From the NCBI GenBank assembly GCA_003166865.1, contig PMUP01000097.1:298000-342391 (forward strand): a stretch of DNA of 44,392 nucleotides, read 5' to 3'. This document shows positions 15,970 through 24,325 of this stretch, in pieces. The stretch's first letter is position 1. Each line of letters opens with the position of its first letter. The notes beneath the pieces are model-generated. The model searched no databases and was not told the DNA's origin. It was given only the letters and a program-made list of their open reading frames with translations. Both the position numbers and the translations under genes were made by a program. This stretch comes from Bryobacterales bacterium. GTDB taxonomy: Bacteria > Acidobacteriota > Terriglobia > Bryobacterales > Bryobacteraceae.

Positions 15970-16632
15970 ATGAATATGTTTTCGAAATGGAAAGGCATTC
16001 TTTCCAACGCCACTATGTACCACCATGCGCGGCACTTGGTCACTGGCGGCTTGCCCTTCTTGCGGTGGACGGAATTGTACGGGTTGACGGATACGAATCA
16101 GCGGGTCGCCGACTTGGGCTGTGGCCCGGCGGATATTCTTCGCTATCTCTCCCGTGGGCGCCGGCCGGCGTTCTATCTGGGTGTTGACATCTCCGAGAAA
16201 TATCTCCAAGCGGCAAGACAGCGGTCGGACGCGTGCGGTATTGATGCGGAATTGATTCCGATGGATCTCACCCGCCTGCCCACCGACGCGGAGGTGCAGA
16301 GGAGCATAGTTAAATTGCTCGAACAGCATCGCATCACCCGTGTGTTACTGCTAGGCGTGCTCCATCACATTGATGACGCCTCGGCGTTGCAGACGCTGAA
16401 TCTGGTCGAGAGCGTACGGACTGTACAAACGATGATCACCCAGGACGTTATTCGCGTGCCCGGTTCATGGATCAACAACCGTTATTGCGATATGGACCGC
16501 GGCGGCTACATCCGCGACGAAGCCGGATACGATTCACTGATTTCGCGTAGTGACTGGCCGAGGCACGGCAAGTTCTGGAGTTCGCCGAGGCTTCCGTTTC
16601 TGCGCTACATTCATTACGAGCTGAGTAGGTAA
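15970..16632 (+). CDS. Class I SAM-dependent methyltransferase (cassette 1)
   Basis: 220 aa. Motif I reads VADLGCGPADILRYL, motif II AFYLGVDISEKYL, then DAELIPMDLTRL and VLLLGVLHHIDD, followed by QTMITQDVIRVPGSW. The N-terminus NATMYHHARHLVTGG fits enzymes that act on lipid-linked or sugar substrates, but the substrate is unknown. It is not obviously related to the other island methyltransferase (19360-20178) beyond the fold. It follows the relic of a membrane-protein/glycosyltransferase pair, so it may be the last survivor of a decayed unit. No Shine-Dalgarno is clear; ATG 15976 is an alternative start. Confidence 0.85.
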   Translation: MNMFSKWKGILSNATMYHHARHLVTGGLPFLRWTELYGLTDTNQRVADLGCGPADILRYLSRGRRPAFYLGVDISEKYLQAARQRSDACGIDAELIPMDLTRLPTDAEVQRSIVKLLEQHRITRVLLLGVLHHIDDASALQTLNLVESVRTVQTMITQDVIRVPGSWINNRYCDMDRGGYIRDEAGYDSLISRSDWPRHGKFWSSPRLPFLRYIHYELSR

Positions 16633-16674
16633 CGGGGCCACCTTAGCCCGCCTCCTGAGCCCTTAGGCAAAAGC

Positions 16675-16785
16675 CTAAAGCCGCGCCAACATACAGCCGA
16701 TTACCAACTCAGGTACTAGAGTCGATGCCTACCGATGTGCAACAAATTGAAGTGCTAGTTACAGCACCATCGACCAGCGCCTCAA
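16675..16785 (+). repeat. Cassette leader repeat, copy B
   Basis: Direct repeat partner of 15775-15885. It spans the 3' spacer after the first methyltransferase, the AGGTACTAGAGT element, and codons 1-20 of the intact membrane protein. The exact 900-base offset with no gaps suggests a recent or conserved duplication of the unit's leader. Confidence 0.85.
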
Positions 16786-18290
16786 AAAGTTGGGCACGGG
16801 TGCTGTTGCCTTCCCTGTCCGATCTGTTCTTTCTCTTCATCATCGTATGGATGTTTCTCGCCAGTCCTGAAGGTTGGCAGAGATTGCTGAGAGACGCGGA
16901 CACCACGCTGCACATTCGGATCGGCCAACAGATTCTTTCCAGCGGATCCATCCCCGCCATCGATTCGTTTTCATTCTCTAAACCCGGGCAAACATGGTAC
17001 GCCTTCGAGTGGCTGTCGGAAGTCGCGCTCGCCGCGGCCTATAATCTGGCAGGCTTCAAGGGCGTTGTGCTCTTAGCCGGCATGGTGATCGCGCTGTACC
17101 TCACCTTACTATTGAAGTACGCGGTCTGGCGCGGCGCGAACGGGATGATCGCTCTGGTCATCGTGCTGCTCTCGACCACGGCGAGCACGATTGACTTCCA
17201 TGCGCGGCCTCACCTGTTCACACTTCTGCTACTGACGGGCGCCCTCTGGATACTGGAATATAACCGGCGAGCCGGAGGGCGCCTGATTTGGACGCTGGTG
17301 CCTCTGACGATTCTCTGGACCAACCTGCACGGCGGCTTCGTTATCTTTTTCGTCCTGCTGGCGCTGCGCTGCGGAGGATGTGCCGCCGAGGCGTGGTTCT
17401 GGCCTCAGCTCAGGCCAGAACGTCTGAAGGAGGCCAAACAACTGGCAAAGGTGGGATTGGCATGCGGTCTTGCCTCGCTGGTAAATCCTTACGGAATCTA
17501 TCTGCACCTGCATATCCTCGAAACGTTGCGGTCCACCTGGATCATGGCCAACGTCTCAGCGTTCTTGTCGCCATCGTTTCGCTCGGAAGAGATGTACTAT
17601 TTCATGCTGCTGCTGTTCGCCGGTCTGATTTGCGTGGTCTCTCTGATCCAGACACGGCACATCGTTGAACCGCTTTGGATCCTGTTCCTCGCGTACGCCT
17701 CGCTGACCTCTGTGCGGCACGCTCTTATCTTCATGCTGGTGGCTGCGCCCATCATCTCGCTGGAAGCCTCCGAGTGGTGGAATAGTGCGGTGATTGGCCG
17801 ATCTCGAGCCTCGCTGCTAGTGGGGCTACATGACATGACCGGGAATTTCTCGGCCAGGTTGCGTGGCACGAGTATATTTATCCCCGCTTTCATCGTGGTG
17901 TTGGCCCTTCTGCCCGGCCTTTCCTGGCCTCGGGAGTTCGCCGCCGATGCCGATACGATCCCGATCAAGCTCGTGGAAAAGCATCTGGACCTGCTGTCGA
18001 GCGGGCGGCTGTTCACGTCCGACCAGATTGCGGACTACCTCATTTTCCGCAATGCGCGACAGAAGGTATTTATCGATAGCCGCCATAACTACTACGGTGA
18101 CAAAATTGGAAATGATTACATCGCCATTGCCGCGGGCGGCTCTATGTGGCGCAGTCTCCTGGACCGGTATCGGATCGATGTCCTGCTCGCGGAGGCGAAT
18201 GCCCCAATCACGTCATTGGCAAAAACAACGGCGGACTGGGTCCTGGTCGACAGCGACAAGCAGTACGCGCTATTCGCGCGGCGCCGGTGA
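16725..18290 (+). CDS. Integral membrane protein, GT-C glycosyltransferase-like
   Basis: 521 aa with about 11-12 predicted membrane helices. After a hydrophilic N-terminus, the first loop reads RDADTTLHIRIGQQIL then IPAIDSFSFSKPGQTWYAFEWLSE. This resembles the acidic first periplasmic loop of GT-C/PMT-type enzymes, in which a D-x-D or nearby acid holds the polyprenyl-phosphate sugar. The C-terminal 110 residues form a soluble domain containing VFIDSRHNYYG. Overlap of GTGA with the downstream glycosyltransferase implies translational coupling. Role as acceptor-side transferase is inferred. Confidence 0.75.
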   Translation: MPTDVQQIEVLVTAPSTSASKSWARVLLPSLSDLFFLFIIVWMFLASPEGWQRLLRDADTTLHIRIGQQILSSGSIPAIDSFSFSKPGQTWYAFEWLSEVALAAAYNLAGFKGVVLLAGMVIALYLTLLLKYAVWRGANGMIALVIVLLSTTASTIDFHARPHLFTLLLLTGALWILEYNRRAGGRLIWTLVPLTILWTNLHGGFVIFFVLLALRCGGCAAEAWFWPQLRPERLKEAKQLAKVGLACGLASLVNPYGIYLHLHILETLRSTWIMANVSAFLSPSFRSEEMYYFMLLLFAGLICVVSLIQTRHIVEPLWILFLAYASLTSVRHALIFMLVAAPIISLEASEWWNSAVIGRSRASLLVGLHDMTGNFSARLRGTSIFIPAFIVVLALLPGLSWPREFAADADTIPIKLVEKHLDLLSSGRLFTSDQIADYLIFRNARQKVFIDSRHNYYGDKIGNDYIAIAAGGSMWRSLLDRYRIDVLLAEANAPITSLAKTTADWVLVDSDKQYALFARRR

Positions 18291-19363
18291 AACCACAAGA
18301 CCGGCCGCAAACCCGGCACCTTTTGCGGCCCCGCGGCTACCCGGACCTGCTCTCCATCGTTATCCCCGTCTATAACGAGGAGGAGTCTCTACCGTTCCTG
18401 CAGGAACGGCTCACCTGCCTCGTGAATCGTCTGCCGTGCGCTGCGGAAATTGTGCTGGTGAATGATGGGAGTTCTGACGGCTCGGTCCAAATGTTGGCGC
18501 AATGGGCGGAGGCCGATGGAAGAGTGAGGCTATTCAATCTGGCGCGCAACTTTGGACACCAGATGGCGGCCACAGCCGGCCTGGATCGAGCTTCCGGCCA
18601 AGCGGTTGTCCTGATGGACGCCGACCTCCAGGATCCTCCGGAAGTAATTTTGGACATGCTCGAGGAATATCGCCGAGGGTACGACGTGATCTATGGACGC
18701 CGGACCTCCCGAGAAGGCGAAACCCTTTTCAAGCGGTTTAGCGCCTGGCTTTTTTATAGGGCTATCCGCCTGCTGGTACACGCCGATCTGCCAGCCGACG
18801 TGGGGGATTTTCGTCTGGTTTCGCGCGCGTGCCTGGACGCAGTGTGTTCCATGCGCGAGACGCACCGCTTCTTGCGGGGCATGATAGCTTGGGTCGGATT
18901 TCCTCAAACCGCGGTATCTTACGCCCGCAATCGCAGAGTGGCCGGCAAGAGTGCATATCCATTACGCAAAATGCTCTGGCTAGCCTGGACCGCCGCAGTC
19001 TCCTTCTCTCCCACTCCTTTGCGCCTGAGTTTTGTGCTGGGATTTCTGATCGCGGCCATCGGTATGCTCCAGGCCGCGAACGCGGTCGTACGCAGCGTCC
19101 TTGGTCTCTATGTCGTGCCGGGCTGGAGCTCACTAATTGTTGTTACTTGCCTGATCGGGGGCGCAATTCTGGTTAGTATTGGCGTGCTGGGGGAGTACAT
19201 CGGCCGTATCTTCGAGGCGGGTAAGGAGCGGCCGCTCTACATAATTGCCTCCAAGATCGATCGTGCAAAGCCAATGGATTTGGACGTTGCCGCGCAACTA
19301 GCGTTCATATCGTCGAAGCAGCTCCCCGAAAGAATGCCCGCTGAAGTCAGCCATAAGCCATGA
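18287..19363 (+). CDS. GT2 polyprenyl-phosphate glycosyltransferase (DPM1/GtrB/ArnC-like)
   Basis: About 358 aa from GTG 18287, which overlaps the previous stop as GTGA. Catalytic domain: SIVIPVYNEEESL, IVLVNDGSSDGS, NLARNFGHQMAATAGL, VVLMDADLQDPPE, the acceptor region VGDFRLVSRA, and MRETHRFLRGM. Two C-terminal membrane helices (LSFVLGFLIAAIGML and SLIVVTCLIGGAILVSIGVLGEYIGRI) match the family. It would transfer a nucleotide-sugar to undecaprenyl phosphate on the inner face. It overlaps the methyltransferase start as ATGA, so the three genes form one unit. Confidence 0.93.
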   Translation: MKPQDRPQTRHLLRPRGYPDLLSIVIPVYNEEESLPFLQERLTCLVNRLPCAAEIVLVNDGSSDGSVQMLAQWAEADGRVRLFNLARNFGHQMAATAGLDRASGQAVVLMDADLQDPPEVILDMLEEYRRGYDVIYGRRTSREGETLFKRFSAWLFYRAIRLLVHADLPADVGDFRLVSRACLDAVCSMRETHRFLRGMIAWVGFPQTAVSYARNRRVAGKSAYPLRKMLWLAWTAAVSFSPTPLRLSFVLGFLIAAIGMLQAANAVVRSVLGLYVVPGWSSLIVVTCLIGGAILVSIGVLGEYIGRIFEAGKERPLYIIASKIDRAKPMDLDVAAQLAFISSKQLPERMPAEVSHKP

Positions 19364-20178
19364 AAAGTAACGCAGCCGTACATAGCAGCGAAAGTGAGTT
19401 CCACGATCAATGGGCCCAGGAGACGCCGCTCGCCAAGATCGCAATGCGCGAATCCTTTGAGGCGCCCACCGCGGTCGAGAACCGAGCCATCCTGGCTCTG
19501 ATGGGTGATCTGAAAGGCAAGCAACTGCTCGACGTTGGCGCCGGTTTGGGCGAATCATCTGTGTATTTCGCCTTGCTGGGAGCCAATGTCACGGCTCTTG
19601 ATCTGTCACCTGGCATGGTGGAGTGCGCGATGGCGCTGGGTAAGGCGCACGGCGTTTCCATCCGAGGAGTGGTGCAAGCCGGCGAGCGGCTGGAAGTTCC
19701 CGAAGAACATTTCGACATTGTGTATGTCGCAAACACCATCCATCACGTCACCGACAAAGATCTCCTGTTCCGGCAGATCCACAGAGCCCTGAAACCGGGC
19801 GGACGCTTTTTCTCCTGTGATCCTATTGGCTACAACCCGGTAGTGGAGATCTATCGGCGGATGGCGACCAAAGTGCGTACCCCAGACGAAGCTCCGCTCA
19901 CCTTCAGCGATGTGAAACTCGCACGCAAGTACTTTCCAAACTTACAGCACCGCGAATTCTGGATCCTGACGCTTTCGCTGTTCTTGAAGTATTATCTGAT
20001 CGATCGCGTGCATCCAAACAGCGAGCGCTACTGGAAAAAGATTCTCCTGGAAACACCGCGGACGCTCTGGTGGTGGACACCCTTGGAGCTAGCGGACCGC
20101 TGGCTAACTCGGCTTCCGTTGTTACGGCGCTTGGCCTGGAACATGGTCATGTGGGGAGAAAAACCTGCCGGACAGTAA
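19360..20178 (+). CDS. Class I SAM-dependent methyltransferase (cassette 2)
   Basis: 272 aa. Motif I LLDVGAGLGESSVYF, motif II VTALDLSPGMVECA, then HFDIVYVANTIHHV and LKPGGRFFSCDPIGYNP. The C-terminus adds about 90 residues with aromatic-rich, possibly membrane-associated segments (LSLFLKYYLIDR, TLWWWTPLELADRW). Translation is coupled to the glycosyltransferase by an ATGA overlap. Probably methylates a sugar or lipid-linked intermediate made by the unit; this is inferred from context only. Confidence 0.88.
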   Translation: MKSNAAVHSSESEFHDQWAQETPLAKIAMRESFEAPTAVENRAILALMGDLKGKQLLDVGAGLGESSVYFALLGANVTALDLSPGMVECAMALGKAHGVSIRGVVQAGERLEVPEEHFDIVYVANTIHHVTDKDLLFRQIHRALKPGGRFFSCDPIGYNPVVEIYRRMATKVRTPDEAPLTFSDVKLARKYFPNLQHREFWILTLSLFLKYYLIDRVHPNSERYWKKILLETPRTLWWWTPLELADRWLTRLPLLRRLAWNMVMWGEKPAGQ

Positions 20179-20220
20179 TAAGAGCGGCAATCATAACCCT
20201 TCACATCCATTCCCATCAAT

Positions 20221-20694
20221 CACTTACCTCCCGCCACCGCCCAATTCTCTTGACACCGCCCGTTACACTCGAAGGGGCGGATGATCCGCATCCGGCTGGC
20301 TTCGTTTTGCGAAAAACGAAAAAATGCGCCACCCAAACACAAAACACGCCGACTTGCGCCACCTGATCCGCTCCTGGCCCGCGAAATTTTGTCCGCTACA
20401 ATTCATTTGTGCAACTCACCTCGGTCGACTGGCTGGTAGTCGCCCTCTACTTCCTCTTTAACCTCGCCATCGGCTTCTACTACAAGTCGCGCGCCGGAAA
20501 AAACGTCAACGAATTTTTCCTCTCCGGCCGCAACGTCCCCTGGTGGCTCGCGGGCACGTCCATGGTCGCTACCACCTTCGCTGCCGACACCCCTCTCGCC
20601 GTCACCGGCATGGTCGCGATGGGCGGCATCGCGGGCAACTGGCTGTGGTGGAACTTCATCGCCAGTGGCATGCTCACCGTCTTCTTCTACGCCC
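20221..20694 (+). repeat. Right direct repeat: symporter leader and gene start
   Basis: Intact counterpart of 15233-15704. It contains the leader with an inverted element GGATGATCCGCATCC around 20278-20293 and the start of the functional symporter gene. Recombination between the two copies would remove about 5 kb and leave one complete symporter locus. Confidence 0.92.
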
Positions 20695-22181
20695 GCCTCT
20701 GGCGCCGCTCCGGCGTCATGACCGACATCGAATTCTCCGAAATCCGCTACTCCGGCAAACCCGCTGCCTTCCTGCGAGGCTTCCGCGCGCTCTACCTCGG
20801 CGTTCCCATCAACTGCATCATTCTGGGATGGGTCAACCTCGCGATGGTCAAAATTCTGCAGCTCGTCCTCGGCGTCTCGAAGCCCCAAGCCCTCGCGATC
20901 GTCATCGGAATGATCGCGCTCACATCATTCATCTCCACCCTCTCCGGCCTGTGGGGCGTGCTGGTCACCGATCTTTTCCAGTTCGTCATCAAGATGGGCA
21001 TGGTCACCGTGCTTGCGGTCTTCGCGGTCCGCGCCGTCGGCGGCATCGACGCCATGAAGGCGAAGCTGGCCCTGGTGGATCACGCGCGCGGCGCGTCCCA
21101 AGGCTCCGTGCTCAACTTCGTCCCCGATCTGCACTCCGCCTGGATGCCGATGATCACGTTCCTGGTTTACATCTCGATGAACTGGTGGTCCACCTGGTAT
21201 CCCGGCGCCGAGCCCGGCGGCGGAGGCTACATCGCGCAGCGCATGTTCAGCGCCAAGGACGAAAAGAATTCGCTGCTGGCGACGCTCTGGTTCAACATCG
21301 CGCACTACGCCGTGCGTCCGTGGCCGTGGGTACTGGTCGCGCTCGCTTCGCTGATTCTATTCCCCGGCCTGGCCGACCCCGAAACCGGCTACATCCGAGT
21401 GATGATCGCCTACCTGCCGCCGTCACTGCGTGGACTGATGATCGCGGCCTTCGCCGCCGCCTACATGTCCACCATCGCCACCCAATTGAATTGGGGCGCC
21501 AGCTACCTGGTCAACGATTTTTATCGCCGCTTTTTGAAGAAGTCCGAAACCGAGCGTCACTACGTCACGGCTTCGCAATGGGCCACCGTATTTCTCACCA
21601 TCGTCTCGGCCGTCGTAACGTTTTACCTCGACTCCATCGCCGGCGCCTGGAAACTTCTTCTGGTCACGGGCGCTGGCACTGGCGGCGTCCTGCTGCTGCG
21701 CTGGTATTGGTGGCGCATCAACGCCTGGAGCGAAGTCTCGGCCATGATCTCGGGCTTCGTCGTCTCGCTTGCGATGCAAACCAGCTTTGGCCTCGATAGA
21801 GACCAGCCCCGCGATTTCGCCTGGATTATGATCGTCACCGTTTCCATCACCACCGTCGTCTGGCTGGCAGTGACATTTCTCACGCGTCCCGAATCGAAGG
21901 ACACGCTGGTCGCCTTCTATCGCCGCACGCATCCATCGAAAGCCGGCTGGCGTCCCATAGCAAAACTCGCTCCCGACGTCCGCCCCTCCACCGGCGGCCT
22001 CTCGAATTTGCTCGATTGGATCTGCGGCTGTCTGCTCATCTACGGCATCTTGTTCGGCACCGGCAAATTGCTCTTGAAGGAGTTCGCGAGCGGCTCACTG
22101 CTTCTCGCCATGGGCCTCGCCGCCGGCGCAGTTATCTATTGGGACCTCTCGCGCCGCGGCTGGAGTACAGTAGTGGAATAG
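20409..22181 (+). CDS. Sodium:solute symporter (SSS family)
   Basis: 590 aa, GTG start fixed by conservation with the truncated copy. The N-terminus reads DWLVVALYFLFNLAIGFYYKSR then NVNEFFLSGRNVPWWLAGTSMVATTFAADTPL in pieces, the SSS core with the unwound helix 1 region. About 14 membrane helices follow, including LNWGASYLVNDFYRRF, a typical SSS segment. It uses the sodium gradient to import an unidentified organic solute. It is followed by an exported protein gene six bases downstream, so they may be co-expressed. Confidence 0.93.
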   Translation: MQLTSVDWLVVALYFLFNLAIGFYYKSRAGKNVNEFFLSGRNVPWWLAGTSMVATTFAADTPLAVTGMVAMGGIAGNWLWWNFIASGMLTVFFYARLWRRSGVMTDIEFSEIRYSGKPAAFLRGFRALYLGVPINCIILGWVNLAMVKILQLVLGVSKPQALAIVIGMIALTSFISTLSGLWGVLVTDLFQFVIKMGMVTVLAVFAVRAVGGIDAMKAKLALVDHARGASQGSVLNFVPDLHSAWMPMITFLVYISMNWWSTWYPGAEPGGGGYIAQRMFSAKDEKNSLLATLWFNIAHYAVRPWPWVLVALASLILFPGLADPETGYIRVMIAYLPPSLRGLMIAAFAAAYMSTIATQLNWGASYLVNDFYRRFLKKSETERHYVTASQWATVFLTIVSAVVTFYLDSIAGAWKLLLVTGAGTGGVLLLRWYWWRINAWSEVSAMISGFVVSLAMQTSFGLDRDQPRDFAWIMIVTVSITTVVWLAVTFLTRPESKDTLVAFYRRTHPSKAGWRPIAKLAPDVRPSTGGLSNLLDWICGCLLIYGILFGTGKLLLKEFASGSLLLAMGLAAGAVIYWDLSRRGWSTVVE

Positions 22182-22187
22182 AGCCTC

Positions 22188-23042
22188 GTGAAGTCGCTAG
22201 CCCCAGCATTATTTCTTGCGTCCGCATGCCTTGCGATCGCGGCCGACAAACCGCTCGCCATCGTCCACGCCGTATTCTCGACCAGCGAAGACGGTCCTCC
22301 CGAAGCCTCCGACGAAGACTATTTCCCCGGCGAAACCATCCACTTCAGTTGCCAGGCCGAAGGCTTCCGCAAAGCCGATAAGCCCAAAGATGTCGGAAAG
22401 CAAGACGTCTCTCTCAAATTTCAGATCGAAGTCCGCGACAAGAACGGCGCATTGCTCAAACCGGTGCAGGAGGGCAAAATCGAAACTACCGTTACGCCGG
22501 AGGACAAGAACTGGATGCCGAAGTTGCGCGAAACCATCTCGGTTCCGCCGCTGGCCGATACAGGCGAGTATGCGGTCCTGGTCAAGCTATCGGATGAACT
22601 CGCCTCCACCAATATAGAGAAGTCCGCCGTCTTTCACGTGAAAGCCCGCGATGTCGCGGCGAGCGATACCTTGATCGTCCGCAACTTCCGTTTCTTGCGC
22701 ACCGAAGATGACGAGAAGCCTTTGCCTGTGGCCGCCTATCGTCCCGGCGATTCCGTTTGGGCCCGCTTCGACATGACCGGCTACAAACTCGGCGACAAGA
22801 ACCAGGTGGACATCGAGTACGGCCTCACCGTTCTGCGCGAAGACGGCTCGGTCGCCTACACCGAACCGCAAGCCGCGAATCAAAAGACCCAGACCTTTTA
22901 CCCGCAGCGCTATCAGCCCGGCGTCCTTAATTTGAACCTGGCGAAAGACCAGCCGCTCGGAAAATACACCATCGTGCTGGCCGTCCGCGACAACCTAAGC
23001 AAGCAAACGTACGAAACTCGCGAGACCTTTTCCGTCGAATAG
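22188..23042 (+). CDS. Exported protein of unknown function
   Basis: 284 aa, GTG start six bases after the symporter stop. The signal peptide is residues 1-19 (cleavage before ADKPL). The mature chain appears to have two beta-sandwich-like halves: FSTSEDGPPEASDEDYFPGE onwards, and RNFRFLRTEDDEKPLPVAAYRPGDS onwards. Each has the alternating pattern of an Ig-like or carboxypeptidase-regulatory fold. No catalytic residues are obvious and I do not recognise a family. Coupling with the symporter suggests a periplasmic accessory role, which is inference. Confidence 0.75.
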   Translation: MKSLAPALFLASACLAIAADKPLAIVHAVFSTSEDGPPEASDEDYFPGETIHFSCQAEGFRKADKPKDVGKQDVSLKFQIEVRDKNGALLKPVQEGKIETTVTPEDKNWMPKLRETISVPPLADTGEYAVLVKLSDELASTNIEKSAVFHVKARDVAASDTLIVRNFRFLRTEDDEKPLPVAAYRPGDSVWARFDMTGYKLGDKNQVDIEYGLTVLREDGSVAYTEPQAANQKTQTFYPQRYQPGVLNLNLAKDQPLGKYTIVLAVRDNLSKQTYETRETFSVE

Positions 23043-23085
23043 CGCCAATCTCACCCCAGTCGAAGAAAATAGCCAAAAAAAACAG

Positions 23086-23114
23086 TTGACACGGGTGCCG
23101 ACAGATGCGAACAT
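23086..23114 (+). promoter_or_regulatory. Sigma-70-type promoter of the TetR-GyrI gene
   Basis: Perfect TTGACA at 23086-23091, then 17 bases, then GAACAT at 23109-23114 (AACATA one base later). The -35 is consensus and the -10 weak. The paired operator starts at its last base, which fits autorepression. Confidence 0.5.
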
Positions 23115-23150
23115 ACCGACAAGCAGGTTTTTCTGTACCGATCAGTGGGT
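23114..23150 (+). promoter_or_regulatory. Paired operator-like repeats upstream of TetR-GyrI gene
   Basis: TACCGACAAGCAGGT (23114-23128) and TACCGATCAGTGGGT (23136-23150) agree at 11 of 15 positions, with starts 22 bases apart, about two helical turns. Both keep the ACC...GGT arms typical of TetR-family half-sites such as TACCGAC. The second copy ends five bases before the ATG, so binding would block transcription and possibly translation initiation. Confidence 0.55.
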
Positions 23151-23155
23151 CTTGA

Positions 23156-24268
23156 ATGTCTAGCCGAAGCCGCGAATCCAAAGTCGTCTTCCTCGATGCT
23201 GCCATAGATGTCTTTCGCGCCAAGGGATATAGCGCGGCTCGGATAGAGGACGTTTGCGCAGCAGCGGATCTCACAAAAGGTAGTTTTTTTCATCACTTTA
23301 GCGGCAAGGAGGATCTAGCGCTGGCAGCGGCCGCTCACTGGAACTCCACAACCGGAGAGTTTTTCGCCAACGCCGAATACCATCGCCTTGCCGACCCACT
23401 CGACCGATTGATGGCCTACGTCGAGTTCCGCAAGTCCCTCATAAAAGGAGACCTGCCAGGATTTACCTGCTTCGCCGGAACGTTGATCCAAGAGGCCTAC
23501 GGGACACATCCAGAGATCCGGGATGCCTGTGAACAGAGCATCAGCCAGCACGCTTCAATGCTGGAGCCTGACATTGGTGAGGCGATGCGTAAGTACCGGG
23601 TCAACGGAGAATGGACCCCGCGCAGCCTTGCTCTCCACATGCAAAGTGTCATCCAGGGCGCCTTCATCCTCGCCAAGGCCAAACAAGAACCCGCATTAGC
23701 GATTGAGTGCCTGGACCATTTACGACGTTACATCGAACTGCTCTTCAGCCGGAGCCGAGCCGAAGTGCAGAATAGTCAGGAACCACAAATGACTGCCACA
23801 AAGCACGTCCCGTTACAGCTCGCCCTTTCAACCGACACCCTGGTCTGGCCTGAAACCCACTACGTGTTTATAGAGAGAATCGGGCCTCCGCCAGCTATCG
23901 CCGCGCAAACCTGGATCGATCTTCATCAGCTCGTTCCGACCGTGGCTCGACACAACACAATCAGAGGGTTTCTCAGCCTCTACAAGATGAAGGAGCAGGT
24001 CTACCGCGCTGGTATTTCCCTTTCCCATGCGCCGTCGGGGATGCCGGCCGGGCTCGGTTACGAGATCTTTCGTGGAGGCAAATACCATCGCTTCATTTAC
24101 ACCGGCCCGTATCCAAGGCTTGGAGAAGCAACTACGCGGGCGCTCCAAACCATACGTGAACGCAATCTCTCTCTCCGGGACGATTACAGCATCGAGCACT
24201 ATCTGAGTGATACAAAAACCACGCCCGAGGATCAGCTCGTCACCGAGATTCTCTTTCCGGCGAACTAA
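23156..24268 (+). CDS. TetR repressor fused to GyrI/AraC-type effector-binding domain
   Basis: 370 aa. Residues 1-60 are a TetR HTH: AAIDVFRAKGYSAARIEDVCAAADLTKGSFFHHFSGKEDL in pieces, with helix 3 motif TKGSFFHHF. Residues 60-200 form the TetR ligand/dimer domain. After a linker, residues 215-370 match GyrI-like/AraC effector-binding domains: HYVFIERIGPPPAIAAQTW, then LSLYKMKEQVYRAGISLS, GLGYEIFRGGKYHRFIYTGPY and a final strand. The GyrI fold binds cationic drugs in MDR regulators. The double sensor is unusual. It is followed by a TonB receptor gene, a candidate target. Confidence 0.9.
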   Translation: MSSRSRESKVVFLDAAIDVFRAKGYSAARIEDVCAAADLTKGSFFHHFSGKEDLALAAAAHWNSTTGEFFANAEYHRLADPLDRLMAYVEFRKSLIKGDLPGFTCFAGTLIQEAYGTHPEIRDACEQSISQHASMLEPDIGEAMRKYRVNGEWTPRSLALHMQSVIQGAFILAKAKQEPALAIECLDHLRRYIELLFSRSRAEVQNSQEPQMTATKHVPLQLALSTDTLVWPETHYVFIERIGPPPAIAAQTWIDLHQLVPTVARHNTIRGFLSLYKMKEQVYRAGISLSHAPSGMPAGLGYEIFRGGKYHRFIYTGPYPRLGEATTRALQTIRERNLSLRDDYSIEHYLSDTKTTPEDQLVTEILFPAN

Positions 24269-24325
24269 ACTTTCGAGACTCCGCCCGCCAAACTGGCGAG
24301 GCGCTAACCAGGAGGAACAACTCAC

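Noticed and set aside
20543-21799. 418-codon frame overlapping the symporter on the same strand
   Set aside because: Arg/His-rich translation is a typical out-of-frame shadow; the symporter frame is clearly the coding one.
24286-24298. Small hairpin CGCCA-AAC-TGGCG before the TonB receptor
   Set aside because: Five-base stem without a T tract; too weak to call a terminator or attenuator.
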